NCBI GenBank assembly: GCA_963930775.1
Contig: OZ005689.1
Span: forward strand, 6,046,569-6,110,568
Length of the DNA: 64,000 bases
Direction of reading: 5' to 3'
Source of the DNA: Cliona cf. orientalis
Lineage: Eukaryota > Porifera > Demospongiae > Clionaida > Clionaidae
The notes under the pieces are model-generated. The model saw only the letters and a list, made by a program, of their open reading frames with translations. It was not told where the DNA came from and did not search any database. The translations under genes were made by a program, and so were the position numbers. Below, in pieces: positions 12,801 to 27,800 of the stretch. The stretch's first letter is position 1. Every line of letters begins with the position of its first letter.

Positions 12801-15800
12801 ATAAAAATTTAATGCATGATCTAATTAGCGCAAGAAAATTCGCGTTCTAGGATTTTTCATAGTGCATCTTAATGAGTGCATGACCCGCTTTACCAGAAAA
12901 TCACCCAAAATTTAAAATCGTAATTTTTTTTTAGCTTGCATTCTATTAGCATAAACACAGTACATATATGTAGTCTATGGAGGTAGATCCTGCCTGCTCT
13001 TGTCAATGTACTTTGTGCATAAGTAGGAAATTTCCGTTATGAAAGAGGTGCCTCTCTTTTATCATCTACTGTAAATCGCGAATATTTCATTGTTAAAATA
13101 TTTTCAGACCGCCTGGCTTGTGCGAAAATTAAATACATGCGCAATATTAACGATAATGTGGTACAGGGTCGTTTGTCCGAAAATTATTTAACGCGAAAAT
13201 TTATCGCATGAAATATTTTAGACACGAAATATTCGCGATTAACGGTATCAGGAGTACATTACTACTGACAGTATGTAGCAGTTTGCTGTCAGTACTCGCT
13301 TTATTTTTTGTAAGTTAAGTAGAGCATCATTTACTTATGACACGCAGAAGTACATGTACCTCCTTTGTGTTCAGTATTGGTATCAGCCAGCATTTTATCG
13401 TGTGTTCATGCTCTCACTTTATTTACTTCCTATAGAAAATAATAGTGAAGACCGATGGTAAGGAGGTAGTTGTGGAACAGGGAGGAGTGGTACAGGCGCC
13501 AGTGGAGGACAGCGGAAAACCCGTCAAGAGAACCGGGAAAACCGGTCCAACTGGCTCAACTGGCGGTCTAGCAGGAGTGACGGCTCACCCTAAGCTAGTG
13601 GGCGGAGTTTTGCCCACCACGGCTACTGGTGGAGGGGGTGGGGCTGGTGGGAGTGGTTCCATGGTGATGGCTAGTGTGTTGCCGTCCAGCAAGAGCCAGG
13701 TGATGGCAGCTGCTAAGTCTGGGAAGGGAGTGCTACAAGTTACGGCACCACCACAACCATGTAAGTATACCGTAAATCGCAAATATTTTGTGCCTAAAAT
13801 ATTTCATGCGATAATTTTCTGTGTTAAATAATTTTCAGACAAACGACCCTGTACCTCATTATTGTTAATATTGCGCATATATTTTCGTGCATTTAATTTT
13901 CGCACAGGCCAGCTGTCCAAAAATATTCTAGCAACGAAATTTTCGCGATTTACGTTACATATATCCCACCTAAGTATACCTAAGTATTATATCAGCCGGG
14001 GTATAACTAGGATATTTTCCCTCCCTGAGGGGTACAAGGGAAAATATGATCCATATTTCCCTCCCTCTGGCTATGACCTTGACCAATCAGAGCCATTAAT
14101 TGTTTTAGTTCACACAAGCAGTCACATCATCATACCTACTATATTTGCGTGTGCATCAGCACAGTGCCACTACTGATTGCACCATGGCTGCACACACACT
14201 CCACTGTACATAGGCAGCAGACATTGTTTACACAGACACAGAAACACACACACACTAATTGATACTAATCAGGAACCAATTAGCTATCACTCGTTCTACC
14301 ACGTGGCAAGTTCAACTGCAAGTGAACTGTGTTAGCTGCTGGTCCAAGTCTCAATAGCCATTGCCCGAGTTTGTTGAACAGTGAAACTATTCTATTTGTT
14401 TTCGAAGCTACCTGACTGTCTTTTTGTTCATGGAAAGCTGAAGCACTGGTTGATTTAACTAGCCATGGTTCCGTGACTCAAGCCATCCATCATCGGTTGC
14501 TTCTTTGCTGGTTTGTTTTTACTGTGCAACTCTCTTTCTATTCAGAACTATTGTTGCTAGGTTAGAACGGTTGTTGCTATGCATGTAGACTATGGTGCGT
14601 GTGACTTTTAGCCAATCAGGTGGGATGTAATTATATTATAATAGTTATAGCATGGTTGCCAGCGACGTAAACCGCCCTTGTCCTCGGGCTACGCCCTTGG
14701 ACTCGGGTTGGTTTACTGCCATAAATCCCTGGCCCCATGCTATAACTATAACATATACAGAGAATTAGAGTGGATTTCAGCTCACTTCGGAACATTCATT
14801 GTGGCCAAAAAAATCTTGATCTACAACATCTAAGAGCGCTTATAGTGTAGTGGTCAGCTTTTAAACGAGTAATTTTGCCACTTCGTTTTCCACCAGTGTT
14901 TCCACTGCTATACTTGAAAAGGGGCGCTCCACCCTGTTTATGAGTGGCTGGTTTGCAAAAATGCTAGTAGCGATTGAAATGTGGTTGTACTAGTGTACAC
15001 AGCACATGCACACATATTATAATAGTAGATTGTACATATGCAGTGACTATCCAAGTGCACATTGCCTGCAAAAACAAATCATTCCCTCTTCATGTCCAAT
15101 GCATGTATATACCATAATAATATTCAATGATAGTAATGTTAACACTCAATCACCCTGTTTGAATTCAGTCCTAGAGGAAACACTGCTGAGGTATAGGTCT
15201 CCACATTATTTACACATACACAACTGAGGACTAAAAGGCCCAAGGCTGTATAAATCGTGTAGAGACCAAAGTGAGGTATATCCCGGACTTGCATACCATG
15301 GGCTACGTCCATGGCCCTGACAACATATCCTCGTGGAAGCAACAACAGCGCTGGCTTTAAAGGTTAGATCAAACAGCATCCAGCAACATAGCAAAAATAT
15401 TTCAAAACACCATGACTGTGAAAATCATCTAGTATTTAATTAGCTTACCATCAGCTCATGGCCAAGCCTTCAAGAAGGCTAAGATACTTCGAACTTCCAC
15501 AGCCATAGCTTTCTTGGCCAGCGCACTACTAAACCTCACAAAATGTGACTCCCTGCTGGCCAGTATCTTCCTCTACAGCTGCTCGAGCTCAAAGATTTGC
15601 TGACTCAGCATCCAATTACTCTGCCCACTTATGGAAATCATCATAGTATACATACGTGTGGTACTATTGCCACGTAATTGTTAGTAGTAGTAGTACAGTC
15701 CTACTAGTGTGCCTGAGGTACTTATCAGACCTTGTACATAATTGTACATAAATACAAGGTTTAAAATTAAGTGATTTTTCAACCTCCGACATAATATAGA

Positions 15801-18800
15801 GAAATCTGATTGGTTATAACCATGGTACAATATATGTGTGATAATCCCTTACTAAACCACCAGGCAATGAATGCCATTGCAAGGGCCAGCACTTGGGATC
15901 CATTTCCTGAATTTGATTTCTACCATGGACTCAGTGACGGATAATCTAGAATTTGTCCATATACATGATTGTATATAAGTGTACAACGATCATAGCTTAC
16001 TAGTACATACATGGGCTATAATATAATAGTTATGTGATGTCTCTTAACTTCTTAGCTAGAATTATAGTCTTTCAGTACTTGCCGATTGGCAAGTCTCTTG
16101 AATTGGCAACATGTGATTAACTGACTCCCTCCTTGTTAGGTAATAGTCTTTCCTTGGAGTTACCATGACCATCACCTCTTCATCACGGCTAACTGCTGAT
16201 ACAAGGGTGATGTTTTGTATAGCAGCTTGGGAACCCATGATTACATGCCTATATCTGTTCAGGATAGACATATTTGACAATCACAATGTACGACTTTCAT
16301 AATAAACGAAATCTTGGCATTAGATGTACTGGTATAATAATATTACAATACTGGTATATAGTAGCTATAATATGTCCAGTGTTTCATAGTCTTGCAAGCA
16401 CAAGAAACCCAAATTGCTGTGGAGGGGAAGCTAATGCAAGGTATTGCAGAATCTATACTTTTATGTGGGGAATTCCCAGGGCCATCCTCATATGAAATCC
16501 TGTAGTTTGTCAGCCTTATATTATTACATGATATCATTGTTTAGGTTAACTGTCTCCAATAATAACTAGAGCTCTCTAGAGCCCAGAACCCTCGGCGCGT
16601 TGCGTGGTGTTTGTTGCACATACAAGCTGGCAATGATAACTACATTGATCTCCTGCAGTGACCCTGAGTGCCCAGATCATGCTTCTCAAGCTCAAGTTGA
16701 GGGGTGTCGTACCAGTTTTGGAGGTGGAGTATGTCATCTCTGGTCTGGTGACTAGACTAAGCTGTATTCTGTGTAGGCTCGCTTTCAAGTTGTGCTCTTC
16801 TGGTGCCGCTATTTTTCACTAGCCTCAATTCAATATCATCTGCTGATTCTGATGCTATTACCGCTATTCTCTTGCTTTCTATAGGCTAGTGGAATAAACT
16901 GGAAGTCATACACATACACAGATTTCTGCCATGGAACAATATTTAGGACACTGCTTGCGGACCGGAGGCATGATTTATACACTTATTTGAAATCAAATCA
17001 CAAAATAGCTACAATAACTCTGCACAGAATATGTTGCATGTGAACTGGGTGGTAGAGAACCAAAGGTGCTATAGCCTTGTACCCTCCAAGGGCCTGGTGC
17101 AAGGCTACAAGCACATTCATATTAGTACCTTACCAGCTGCTTCAACTGAAAAACAGCTGGCCAGAGAGTGCAGCACAATGTATACGGTAGCATGACTTGC
17201 GTGTAAATAGAGACAAGTGCATTGGGTGTGGCTTGCAGGAAAGTCAAGAAGCTATTTAAACTTTATGCTTCGCTGACTATTGGCCCAGGCAGGCAGTAGC
17301 TTTACAGGAGTTGTAGCTGGAACTACTTAGTTGTATCTTGAAAGAAGTCTACTGTTGTTCATTCTGTCCATCAAAAAGCTGCCAAGGTGCGTGGAAGGAT
17401 GGACTTATGGTGGAAGGTAGCGGTCCTGAGTAAAATTAATGTCACCAGAACTGGAGAACGAAGCGTTCTCAGCGAAATCCATACAATACATGGCTTTGAA
17501 ACGCCATAAGGAATCATATAACACCGAGGTTGAGACTCGCAAATGAGGTATGTAGCAGTTACAGAGTTAACAGACAGACAGACAGACACACACACAGAAC
17601 GACTACAGTAACCCTCGCACATGCGCCAAGGGCTTACAGCTGGCCAAGTTCAGACACGTGCTCTTTATAGAGTAGTATATTATAGCAGTACGCATGCATG
17701 TATACGGTAGCATGACATTCGTGTAAATAGAAACGAGTTGCTTGCAGGCCAGGAAAGTCAAGAAGCTTGGCAGTTACACTAAATACTTCGAGACAGTAAC
17801 TTTGCAGGAGTTACTATCATTTTCTATCTTGAAAGAAGTCCAGTGTTGTTCATTTTGTCCATCGAAAAGCTGCAACGGTGCGTGGAAGGATGATCTATGG
17901 TGAAAGGTAGCGGTCCGGAACAAATGTCGCCAGAACTGGAGAACAAAGCGTTTTCAGCGAAATCCACACAATACATGGCTTTGAAACGCCATAAGGAATC
18001 ATATAATACCGAACTTGAGACTCGCAAACGAAGTCTGAAGCAGTTAGAGAGTTAACAGACAGACAGACAGACGGACAGACAGACACACAGAACGACTACC
18101 GTAACCCTACGGCGCATGCGCCGAGGGTTAATTATGTGCATGTAAGTACATGTATGACTGTGCTTACATGGACATGATGTATATGGGGATGAGTGGGAGT
18201 ATACAGTACTATACTACTGTTATGTGCACTATGCTATATACCGTGTTTATGCTAATAGAACACAAGCTAAAAAATATTTATAGGATTCTAATTTTAGCGC
18301 GAATTTCTGGTAAAGGTCATCACACGTGACATTAAGAGAAGTTTTAAAATGATTTTCTTGTGCTAATTAACCCTCGCCGCAAAGCGTAGGCGGAGGGTTA
18401 CTATAATCATTTGGCGATTTTGTCCGTCCGTCCGTCCGTACGGTAAGGGTCGTCTGAGAGAAAGTACACATCTGAAGATTACCAGGCATCAAGGAAGAGT
18501 GGACACGTTAAGTCCTGCCCAGTGGTATAATAGTGTGCAGCTGTGCATGGTTGCCATTCTGTGCCTTGTTGGTCAGTTGTCAATGCATGCAGTGACAGTA
18601 TAATTTAAAACAGGTAGTGGCTCTCAAGTCACAGAGGCTTTCAGTTAATCTAGTGATATAGCCAGGTGCCTTCCCCCTACGCCTATATCATGCACTGACT
18701 AGAAAACTTGAGTACCTCAGGTGCAGGGTATATATACGGTAGTATGTATCAGATTCTTGTTCAATACTCCTGATATTAAGCAGGCATACACACTGAGACA

Positions 18801-21800
18801 TGCTATAGATCTACATGTGCATGAGTCATGCATACGTGTAGCGGTGAGCTGCAAAGCGTAGGCGGAGGGTTACTGCAATCGTTGGGTGATTTTGTCCGTC
18901 CGTTTGTCCGTCCTTTTGTCCGTCTGTCCTGTGCATTCATTAGATCTTGCGTTTTATTTGCATAAACACGGTATATACTATTTATGGGGAAGTGGGAGAT
19001 ATAGATTCTGAAATGATTCTATATTATGTGTACCATGCTATATACATTGAGCCTGCCTGCATAATATATATATATATATATAAATTATTACGATTGCATA
19101 TGTGGTAGAGGATCAAAATTTATATAGTGCACAAAAGCATTTGCAAATAATTATTATAGTTACTGTAATTCTTCTTTATTTATATGCATGCATGCATGCT
19201 TATATTATATTATTATAATAATATAGTTGTTTTAGATCGTGCATTATTAACCTAGGCATGCATTAGACTAATGCAGTTTTGATTGTGATGCGGCTGCAGT
19301 CATCATCAGGGCAAGAATGCAAATTTAAACTTTAATATCTACCTGACTAGTCTGAGCTTTTTTTAAATAACATCACCGTTGAAGCTATTGGCATTAATTT
19401 TTATTGTAGAGACCCGATTAGCATTAAATGAAGTATGGATCCCCAACCAAGAACTCATGCACTGTCACTGAAAAATTCTTTGCATAATAGTATTACAGTG
19501 ATTACAGTCACAATACATTACTCCCATAAGCAAGAGTACGGATTAATCATACTAATAATTATTATATACCATCATTAATATTATAATGGCAGTGCTAGTT
19601 TTGTTTACCTCTTAGTTTGCCTACCTCTCTAATGTGAGGCTGTATTCCATTGTTGGTGTCACAGTTATTATCTTCTCACTCTCTTCAACTTCTTCAGAAT
19701 TCTGCATGCTTGTTAGCTTTAATCACTAATACTATAGTCAGGAAGCTAGCATAGTATCACTTTATAGTCATGCACTATAATGATATTCATGCATGATTGT
19801 ATTCTCTACTATCATTGTTACTCAATATAGTAAGCTATGAGCAATTAAAACTCCGTATACTCTGGTTAATAAGCGCATGCGCTCATAGCGGTAAACGGAT
19901 ATGCGCTTATATATATGGCACGTAACCACGCCCACAAAACGTTTGGGCACGTGATGGATGCAAGGCCAGCTCGCGCTAGCGCTAGCGCTAGCCGATCGAG
20001 CGCTTTAGCGTTTATAGCTGCCGCTCAAGACGACGAGTGCTGGCGATTTGTCTGAAACTCGATCTTCTTACATGATATGGCCATCATTTCTCCAAAGATA
20101 TCTGGACTACACAGACTTTCCAGCCGGTCACTCCGGGCGTAGTCTCGTGCCCAGCCTCTTTATCGCACGCGGAAAAAGAGTCTGGTGAAACGCGTACGCG
20201 CACGCGTATTCAATTTCGTACGTGACGTATTCTGACACGGGCACAATGAATGTCATTATAAGCGATGGCGCAATCACTGTTTAACATTATTATTCGCATT
20301 GTGTATCTGGCTTGATTAAGACCAGCCACAAGATGACATAAGGTATTTTCCAACATGCTGTTACAGGCTGACCAAAATCGCATCCTAAACAAGGCCACCA
20401 AACCACAGAAAAATCCTGTGTCAAATTTCCCAGTAATAATAACTATCCAGGTAGGTCAGATAGCTAATTAAATTTTCAATATTCCCCTTTCCAGCTGGCC
20501 ACTGGTGAGCCACAGGTATTGCATTAGTGCATTAGCTCACTTTGCCTCTGATGGGTTCGTTGGGGTCAGTCCTACAGTTGTACTGGTGAGCGTAAGAGAT
20601 TCGTTCTTTCACCACGACTGGCTGCTCGTTGATCAGAGGGGCTGCATACGAATGAAATGCATACGTTTCACCAATGCAACGTAAATAACCTAATAGATAT
20701 TGTTCAGACAGCAGCTGAAATCCTATCAATTAATAGTTTGTAGTTCAGATCACTTCTCAATGAAGCTGGGACCACACAGAGGGTGACGATGAAGATTAAT
20801 CTCTATCTTCATAATTATGAGTTATATTATTATTATTACAGCTCCATATGACTATTGATCATGATTGAGCTAAAGGAAGTGTCGTTTACGTGGAGGAAAT
20901 TTGGTTTCCTGCATGCAGTGTGGTAATTATGCACTCAGTAGCAATTTACTTTTTTGCGGTTATTAGGTAATTATGAGTAATTATGATGAAACCTATGGTG
21001 TAATCTATGAGGTAATTATGAGAAAATTCAGGGCCTCGATGGAGCCCTTCTGGGACTTGAAATTCAGTGAAGTATATAGAGTATCTTTCGCGTGTATCCA
21101 GCGAATACCTTACAAGCAGCGTGTTGCCTTCTCTGACGAGCAGCGACGGCCGAACTTCACGCGTTCTCTAGGCTGACGTAATCCCGTGGATATATATAGA
21201 TAGCCCTGCGCTATATATAGCACGCACCATGAGCAGCGTGCCGCCAGACCAGTCTAGCTGTACTGCGCTGTTGAGTTCTCAGCTTGCGTTGAAATTTTCA
21301 CTATCGAGGTCCAGAGACACTCTCAGATTCCCGATGATCCGAGGCTAGTCTGCGCCGGCATCGTACTGTACAGTAATGTGACCCACTATATTGACGACCT
21401 TTACCACCTACGCCATTTCAACTATGCAGCTACTGAGTGCATGGTCAAGTGTTCATTAATTAGCAATGCCTCAAGGGGATTAATGAAGAGGAATATTAAT
21501 GTGTATAGCAATATAATATAATATTATTGCTGTAGTCGTTCACATTCCAATGAAGTGTAATCGTGTATATACAGCTGCTATAGAAGGCTCCACTGCACAT
21601 GTGCATACCAGCCAGTAGTGGATGGGTAACCCAATACTGGTGCAGAGACCAAACTACCAGCAGGAACCATCTTTGATGTGGAGCGGGGTAAATGCAAGAG
21701 GACATAAGACTGCTTGCTAGCTAACATCCAATTAGGCCAACCTTAATCACCATTGGTCGCTAACAGCCCTGCGTTATAATTGAATCATACAATTATCAGT

Positions 21801-24800
21801 ACATGAAGTGGAATTCATTGTGTAAAATTAATGCTAGCTACTAGACTATACGGTGACAATAACGGGATGTCTGACATGGCACAGTACATGGTGCATATTA
21901 TATCAGTTGAAAATTTGCTCAAGATCATGACTATAGACGTTAGAAAGCTTCAAAGCTTATCCGCTCTGAATTTTTTTATGAATTAGATACGTGTATATAT
22001 TATACATGCATGTCCGGGCTATCCCTACTTTTACCACGATGAGCTAATGAATGCTAATTTAAGAATGTCGTTAGATCACCACTTCAAAGGTGTGACAAAT
22101 TTCAAGCATGGGAGTATCACCGGTATGCCCCATGTCGTCGGACTGTATGTAAATTGGATAGTGAATTCTTCTAAGGCAGGTATGTTCCCAGCTCCTCTAT
22201 GCCATTAACCTAATCAGCTCAGTTAAGCAGGCTTGAGGATATAACAAGGATACTCTAACAAATTCTAATTGTTCTAAGTACACTTATACAACACAATAAT
22301 AGTGGCAAAGCATCCTGAGGGCGTTTAGAAGAAATTTCTCTATGTAACTGGGATCATGTGTAGTATCCTGAATACATACACGGTAGTTCCCCTTTATGTA
22401 CAAAATATCACTATAGATACTATCAAGAGTATAATATAAGAGGAGGGAGAGAGAGTGTCCTACTTCCTATTGCTGTGTGCAAACACCCTTGCCAAGTACA
22501 GAGGTCAATATGGTCAGCACTACATAAAGGTTACCACAAACCAGTACAGGTGCATGACCACCCACAGTATTTTAGTCCTTATCATTGCTCACTAGACCAC
22601 TATCATGTGTGCAAGTACAAGCGCGCGGTTATATGCCAGACGTTTGTGGTGAGTTTGTGTGTAAGATAGTGTAACTTGACCTCTGTACTTGGCAAAGGGT
22701 GTTTGCACACAGCAATAGGAAGTAGGATACTCTCTCTCCCTCCTTTTATATACTCTTGATACTATACATTTAGATATTAAAAATTAATTATTACCGATGC
22801 CATCAATTTTTGGGGAGGGATGGTGCTTTTGGAGCGGTTGTGGTCGCTGGTCATCCACTGGGGGAAGGTAGGCACTCTGACAGGTAGAGTTGTAGCTATA
22901 TGTGAAGAGAGAGAGAGAGACAGAGAGATGAAACCAAGAGAAGCTGCTTTGATAATATACGATTACACTATGCGTGAATTGTATACATTTCCAGTAAAGG
23001 GCATCAATCATATGTAGCTAACATAAAACTCCTGGTATGCACGGCATGCTTAATATAACATGAGACAATGCCATTTTTGCACAAGTCTGATCGCACAGCT
23101 GTATTTCCACCACATGCTCTCTGTGTATTCTCCTCGATGGACAAATATAGCATTCGGAGCATCGATCTGCATTGTGGTGATCGGTACCCGACCACGGTGA
23201 GTAACAAAGAGATGAAGCTGATTGCATGTCACAGGTATAGAGTTAGCAACCACATGCTAAGAATGGGGGATAAAAATTAAATACCACGTGCCGCTTCTGA
23301 ACAATGCATCTACAGTCTGATTTGCCATGAAAGGTTATTAATTTTGTGCATATTATTATGACGACTGGGAAAACTTTTAAACACAGATACACGTCTGTTA
23401 TGGTACAATAACACATCTTCCTCTCTAGATATTATATAATACTCTGATGTAAAGTTTACTGTGTGTGATGCAAAAGAAGACATCCTAGCAAGCTATCAAA
23501 AGACTACCTGGAATTTGCACTTCTAGTACAGCCTGGAGTATTCAAGTTTGAACTCATGGTGTCACAGTTGGGGTACCATAGCTGCCTGACTCAAAGGCTA
23601 AGATCACACAAATATGGTGTACTTACTTCCCTACAATAATATTGTATTTATTGCTGGAGCACGGTTGGATGTAGCTATAAAGGTCCAGAAAAAATGTTTG
23701 AAGTAGCTAGTTCCATGCATTAAATTTTAATATTAAACAATCACGGAATAGGCAAACCGGTCGCCATGTAATATGTATACATGTAGTCTCATGCCCAGCC
23801 TCTGTCCCCACGATATTAGTCAGCTAGGTGGCATTGATGAAATTAATAACTACCAGGCCCTGAGGGCACTAAAAAAGGAACAGTAACAAGTATAAAAAAC
23901 AATTGAATAAAATTGAAGGATGAAGTAGGGATGGCAGTGCCAAAAAATACACAAACAAGATTCGTAGGGATAACGTATCACATCCACTATACACCCCTAC
24001 GCTTGCTTTTTGAGTAGCTGTGCATGAACGTGCATCAGTGGGGTTCTCGAGACAGCTCAGGTAACTAGCTGACCTGCGAATGAAGCCACGCCCCTCGTTA
24101 TCTCGATCCTGAAGCTGGCTGACTCGACCGGCAAACTTGAAAGAAGGCTGTTTAGAACCAAGTCGCGACGAAAACATTCTGTTTCAGGAGCATATTTTAT
24201 AGGCCAGTAAGCTTACTCTTGGTAAGTAGCCACTATGATCGACAGTTCACTGAGCTGATCAGCTGAGCGATCCGGCGAGCAGGCCGCGCCGGCGCACGCG
24301 CGCCACTTACATCGGTCACATGACTTCACCATGGCAACAACAAATGAGCATGCGCATTATATGACAAAATGGCTAATTGGACACACCCACTCGCAAAACG
24401 CGCGCTGTACACACCCACAATTAAATCGCTATCCTGATAACACAAAACGAGCGTGCCACAGACATGCGCGCTCCAAAATGGAGTGGATTTATACTCAAAC
24501 TAAGGTGAGCGGTCATGGTAGTCTTGAGTTAGCCCAGGAAAACAGAAAGAAAGAAAGAAAGAAAGAAAGATTGACAAATGGCTATTTTTTTGAACATCTG
24601 GTTCTGGCATATACAATTGAGTTGATGGATGATCTTGGTCTTGTTAGATAGATAATTTGCTGTAGATTCTGATTTTGATGCTTAGAAAGTTCAAAAAGCT
24701 ACCTGTTTTGAGATATTTGGATTTTTGTAATGTATTATATACAAGTATAAAAAACAATTGAATAAAATTGAAGGATGAAGTAGGGATGGCAGGGTCAAAA

Positions 24801-27800
24801 AGTACACAAACAAGATTTGTAAGGCATAAGCATCAGCTATACATCCCTTCGCTTGCTATTCTCGATTATTATATGCACTTAGCTATTAATATTGATGTAT
24901 TTGTCGAGTGTGGCATGTGGGAGACATTCAGGTTCACGGTTCTCTGATTGTCACAATGGTTCAGGATAGTCAGTTTTGATTCAGTTGCATTATTTTTGCA
25001 CCCCTCAAAAAGCAAGCGTAGGGATGTATAGCAGATGCTTATGCCTTACAAATCTTGTTTGTGTACTTTTTGACCCTGCCATCCCTACTTCATCCTTCAA
25101 TTTTATTCAATTGTTTTTTATACTTGTTACTGTTCTTTTTTTAGTGCCCTCAGGGTAGTTCATGTATAATAGTCATTAGCTGACTAATCTTGTGGGGACA
25201 GAGGCTGAGCATGAGACTGTACATAGACCATGGTGACCTGATATTATGGCTTGCCTATTCATTGTTATAAAATGCATGGGATTAGCTACAACTACAAAAT
25301 TTTTCTAGATCTAGCTACATCCAATCGTGCTCCAACAATAATACAATATTATAGGAAAGCAGGTACATCACTGATTCAGCATATTTATGCGATCCTAGCC
25401 ATTGAGTCGGGCAGCTATGGTACCCCAAACACACCGGAGTTCAAACTTGAATACTCCTGTATGTGCAAATCCCAGGTAGTCTTCGATAGCTAGCCAGGAC
25501 GTCTTCTTTCACTATTGCACACTATTGAACACGCATCAGTGGGATTCTCGAGACAGCGAGTGACCTGTGATTGAAGCCACACCCCTCGTTATCTCGATCC
25601 TGAAGCTGGCTGATCGGCAAACTTGAAAGATTAGAAGTCTATTTAGAACCAAGTAGCGACGAAAATCTTCCGTTTCGGGAGCGTATTTTATAGGCCAGTA
25701 AGTTTATTCTTGGTAGTAGCCACCATAATCGACAGTCCACTGAGCTGAGCGCTTGTCCTGGATCAATCGAGGATGCGCCGGCGCATGCGCACCACTGACG
25801 TCGGTCACATGACTTCACCATGGCAACACCGTACAGGCATGCGCATTATATGACAAAATGGCTAATCGGACACACCCACTCGCAAAATGCGTTGTACACA
25901 CCCACAATTAAATCGCAAGGGGTGGTCTCTCCTATACCCACTGTGGTTAGATCTGCGACCGGAGTCACAATTTGTGACCGCCAAAATTCGGCTGTGACCT
26001 CGTGACCGTGCTTAAAATTCGGCTGTGACCTAGTGACCACGCTTAAAATCGTCGGCTATTAGCGCCATAGCATGCACTAGCTAGCTAGCCATAGTATAGT
26101 AGTAGCCGCGCCGCGGGCCGCGCGTGCTCACGTGAACATAATTATTAAATGATATTAGTAACGTAGCTAGCTAGCTGTAGAACGTCGAACCAGAACATGT
26201 CATGTTTAAAGGGCGAGTATATCATCTCTGAATATGTACCTACGTATTATTTAGCTAGTATTTGACTTCTCTGACATACATGTATCTGACAACCTCGTCC
26301 ATGTTTGTGCTCTGTGACCGCGGAATAGCAATTTTAGCGCCGTGACCTGGTGACCACTTATGAAAAACCTCGGTGACCCAGTGACTACCCCGTGACCCCG
26401 GTCGCAGATCTGACCACACTGGGTATAGGAGAGACCACCCCTTGAATCGCTGTGCTGATAACGCAAAACGAGCGTGCCACTATTATCTATGGTGCCACAG
26501 ACGTGCGCGCTCCAAATTGGAGTGGATTTATACTCTAACTAAGGTGAGCGGTCATGGTAGTCTTGAGTTAGCCCAGGAAAACAGAAAGAAAGAAAGAAAG
26601 AAAGAATGAGAAATGGCTGTTTTTTTGAACATCTGGTTCTGGCATATACAATTGAGTTGATGAATGGTCTTGGTCTTGCTAGATCGATAATTTGCTGTAG
26701 ATTCTGATTTTGACACTTAGAAATCTCACAAAGTTACCTGTTTTGAGATATTTGGATGTTTGTAATGTATTATATATATGGAGTATCCGTGCCATCCCTA
26801 CTTATAGAGTCTACCGACTCTATGATATGGAGTATCCGTGCCATCCCTACTTATAGAGTCTACCGACTCTTTGATGATGGCCACGAATAATGCTGTCATG
26901 CAAGAAGATCGAGTCTTTAGACAAATCGCCAGCACTTGTCATCTTGAGAGGCTGCTATAAACACTAAAGCACTCGATTGATTGAGCCAGCTAGTGCTAGC
27001 ACTAGCAGGCCTCGCATCCATCACGTTCCCAAACGTTTGTGGACGTGGTTATGTGCCATATAAGTGCATACTGTCGTTCCTTTTATCACTATAAGCACGT
27101 GCACTTATTAACCAGAGTATACTGATTTCAAGTTTCAGAAAGGCTTCATTGAGACCCTGAATTATCACCTCATTACCTAGTAAGAGATTACCTAATAATA
27201 ATTACACCATATATATAGGTTACACCATAATTATTGCATCCCTTTACCATGTACAATGAAGCTACTAGGGATTTCATTACCTCATAACCACAAAAAAATA
27301 AATTGCTACTGGGAATAATCACGATATTATCTTTCTTTCAGTAATGTTGACTGTGATGCTGCAGTCATCATCACGACAATCAAGAATATAAAACTATACT
27401 TGTCTAGTATTCTAACTGTCAGTTAAGTAATGGGCATGTGTACCACTCTTATGGGTGTGGTCGACACTCATTTGAAGGTGGGCATAGACGTAATTTTTGC
27501 ATTCTTCCTGTGATGATGACTGCAGTTCACAAACAAAAACTATTTGCATGACCTAAGACTTAGTAATAATTATTATGTGATTCCAAATATATCCAGCTAA
27601 TAATTTTCAATTTTCAATTTTCAATTTTCAAGCCTAATGAAAACTTTACCTCATCCCCAGTAGCTGCGTGGTGCATATGGTACAAGGTCGTCAATGTAGT
27701 GCGTACACAGTCTACAAGCCACATCAATACCGGCACCTCAATCACAGAGATGGAGCCTGAGACCGACTCTTGACCTCGACAGTGACAAGTTTCAATCACA

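Noticed and set aside
17371-18086. Cys-rich minus-strand ORFs (CVSVCLSVNS).
   Set aside because: They derive from the GACA tetranucleotide tract and the duplicated unit, and both copies are short and frame-shifted.
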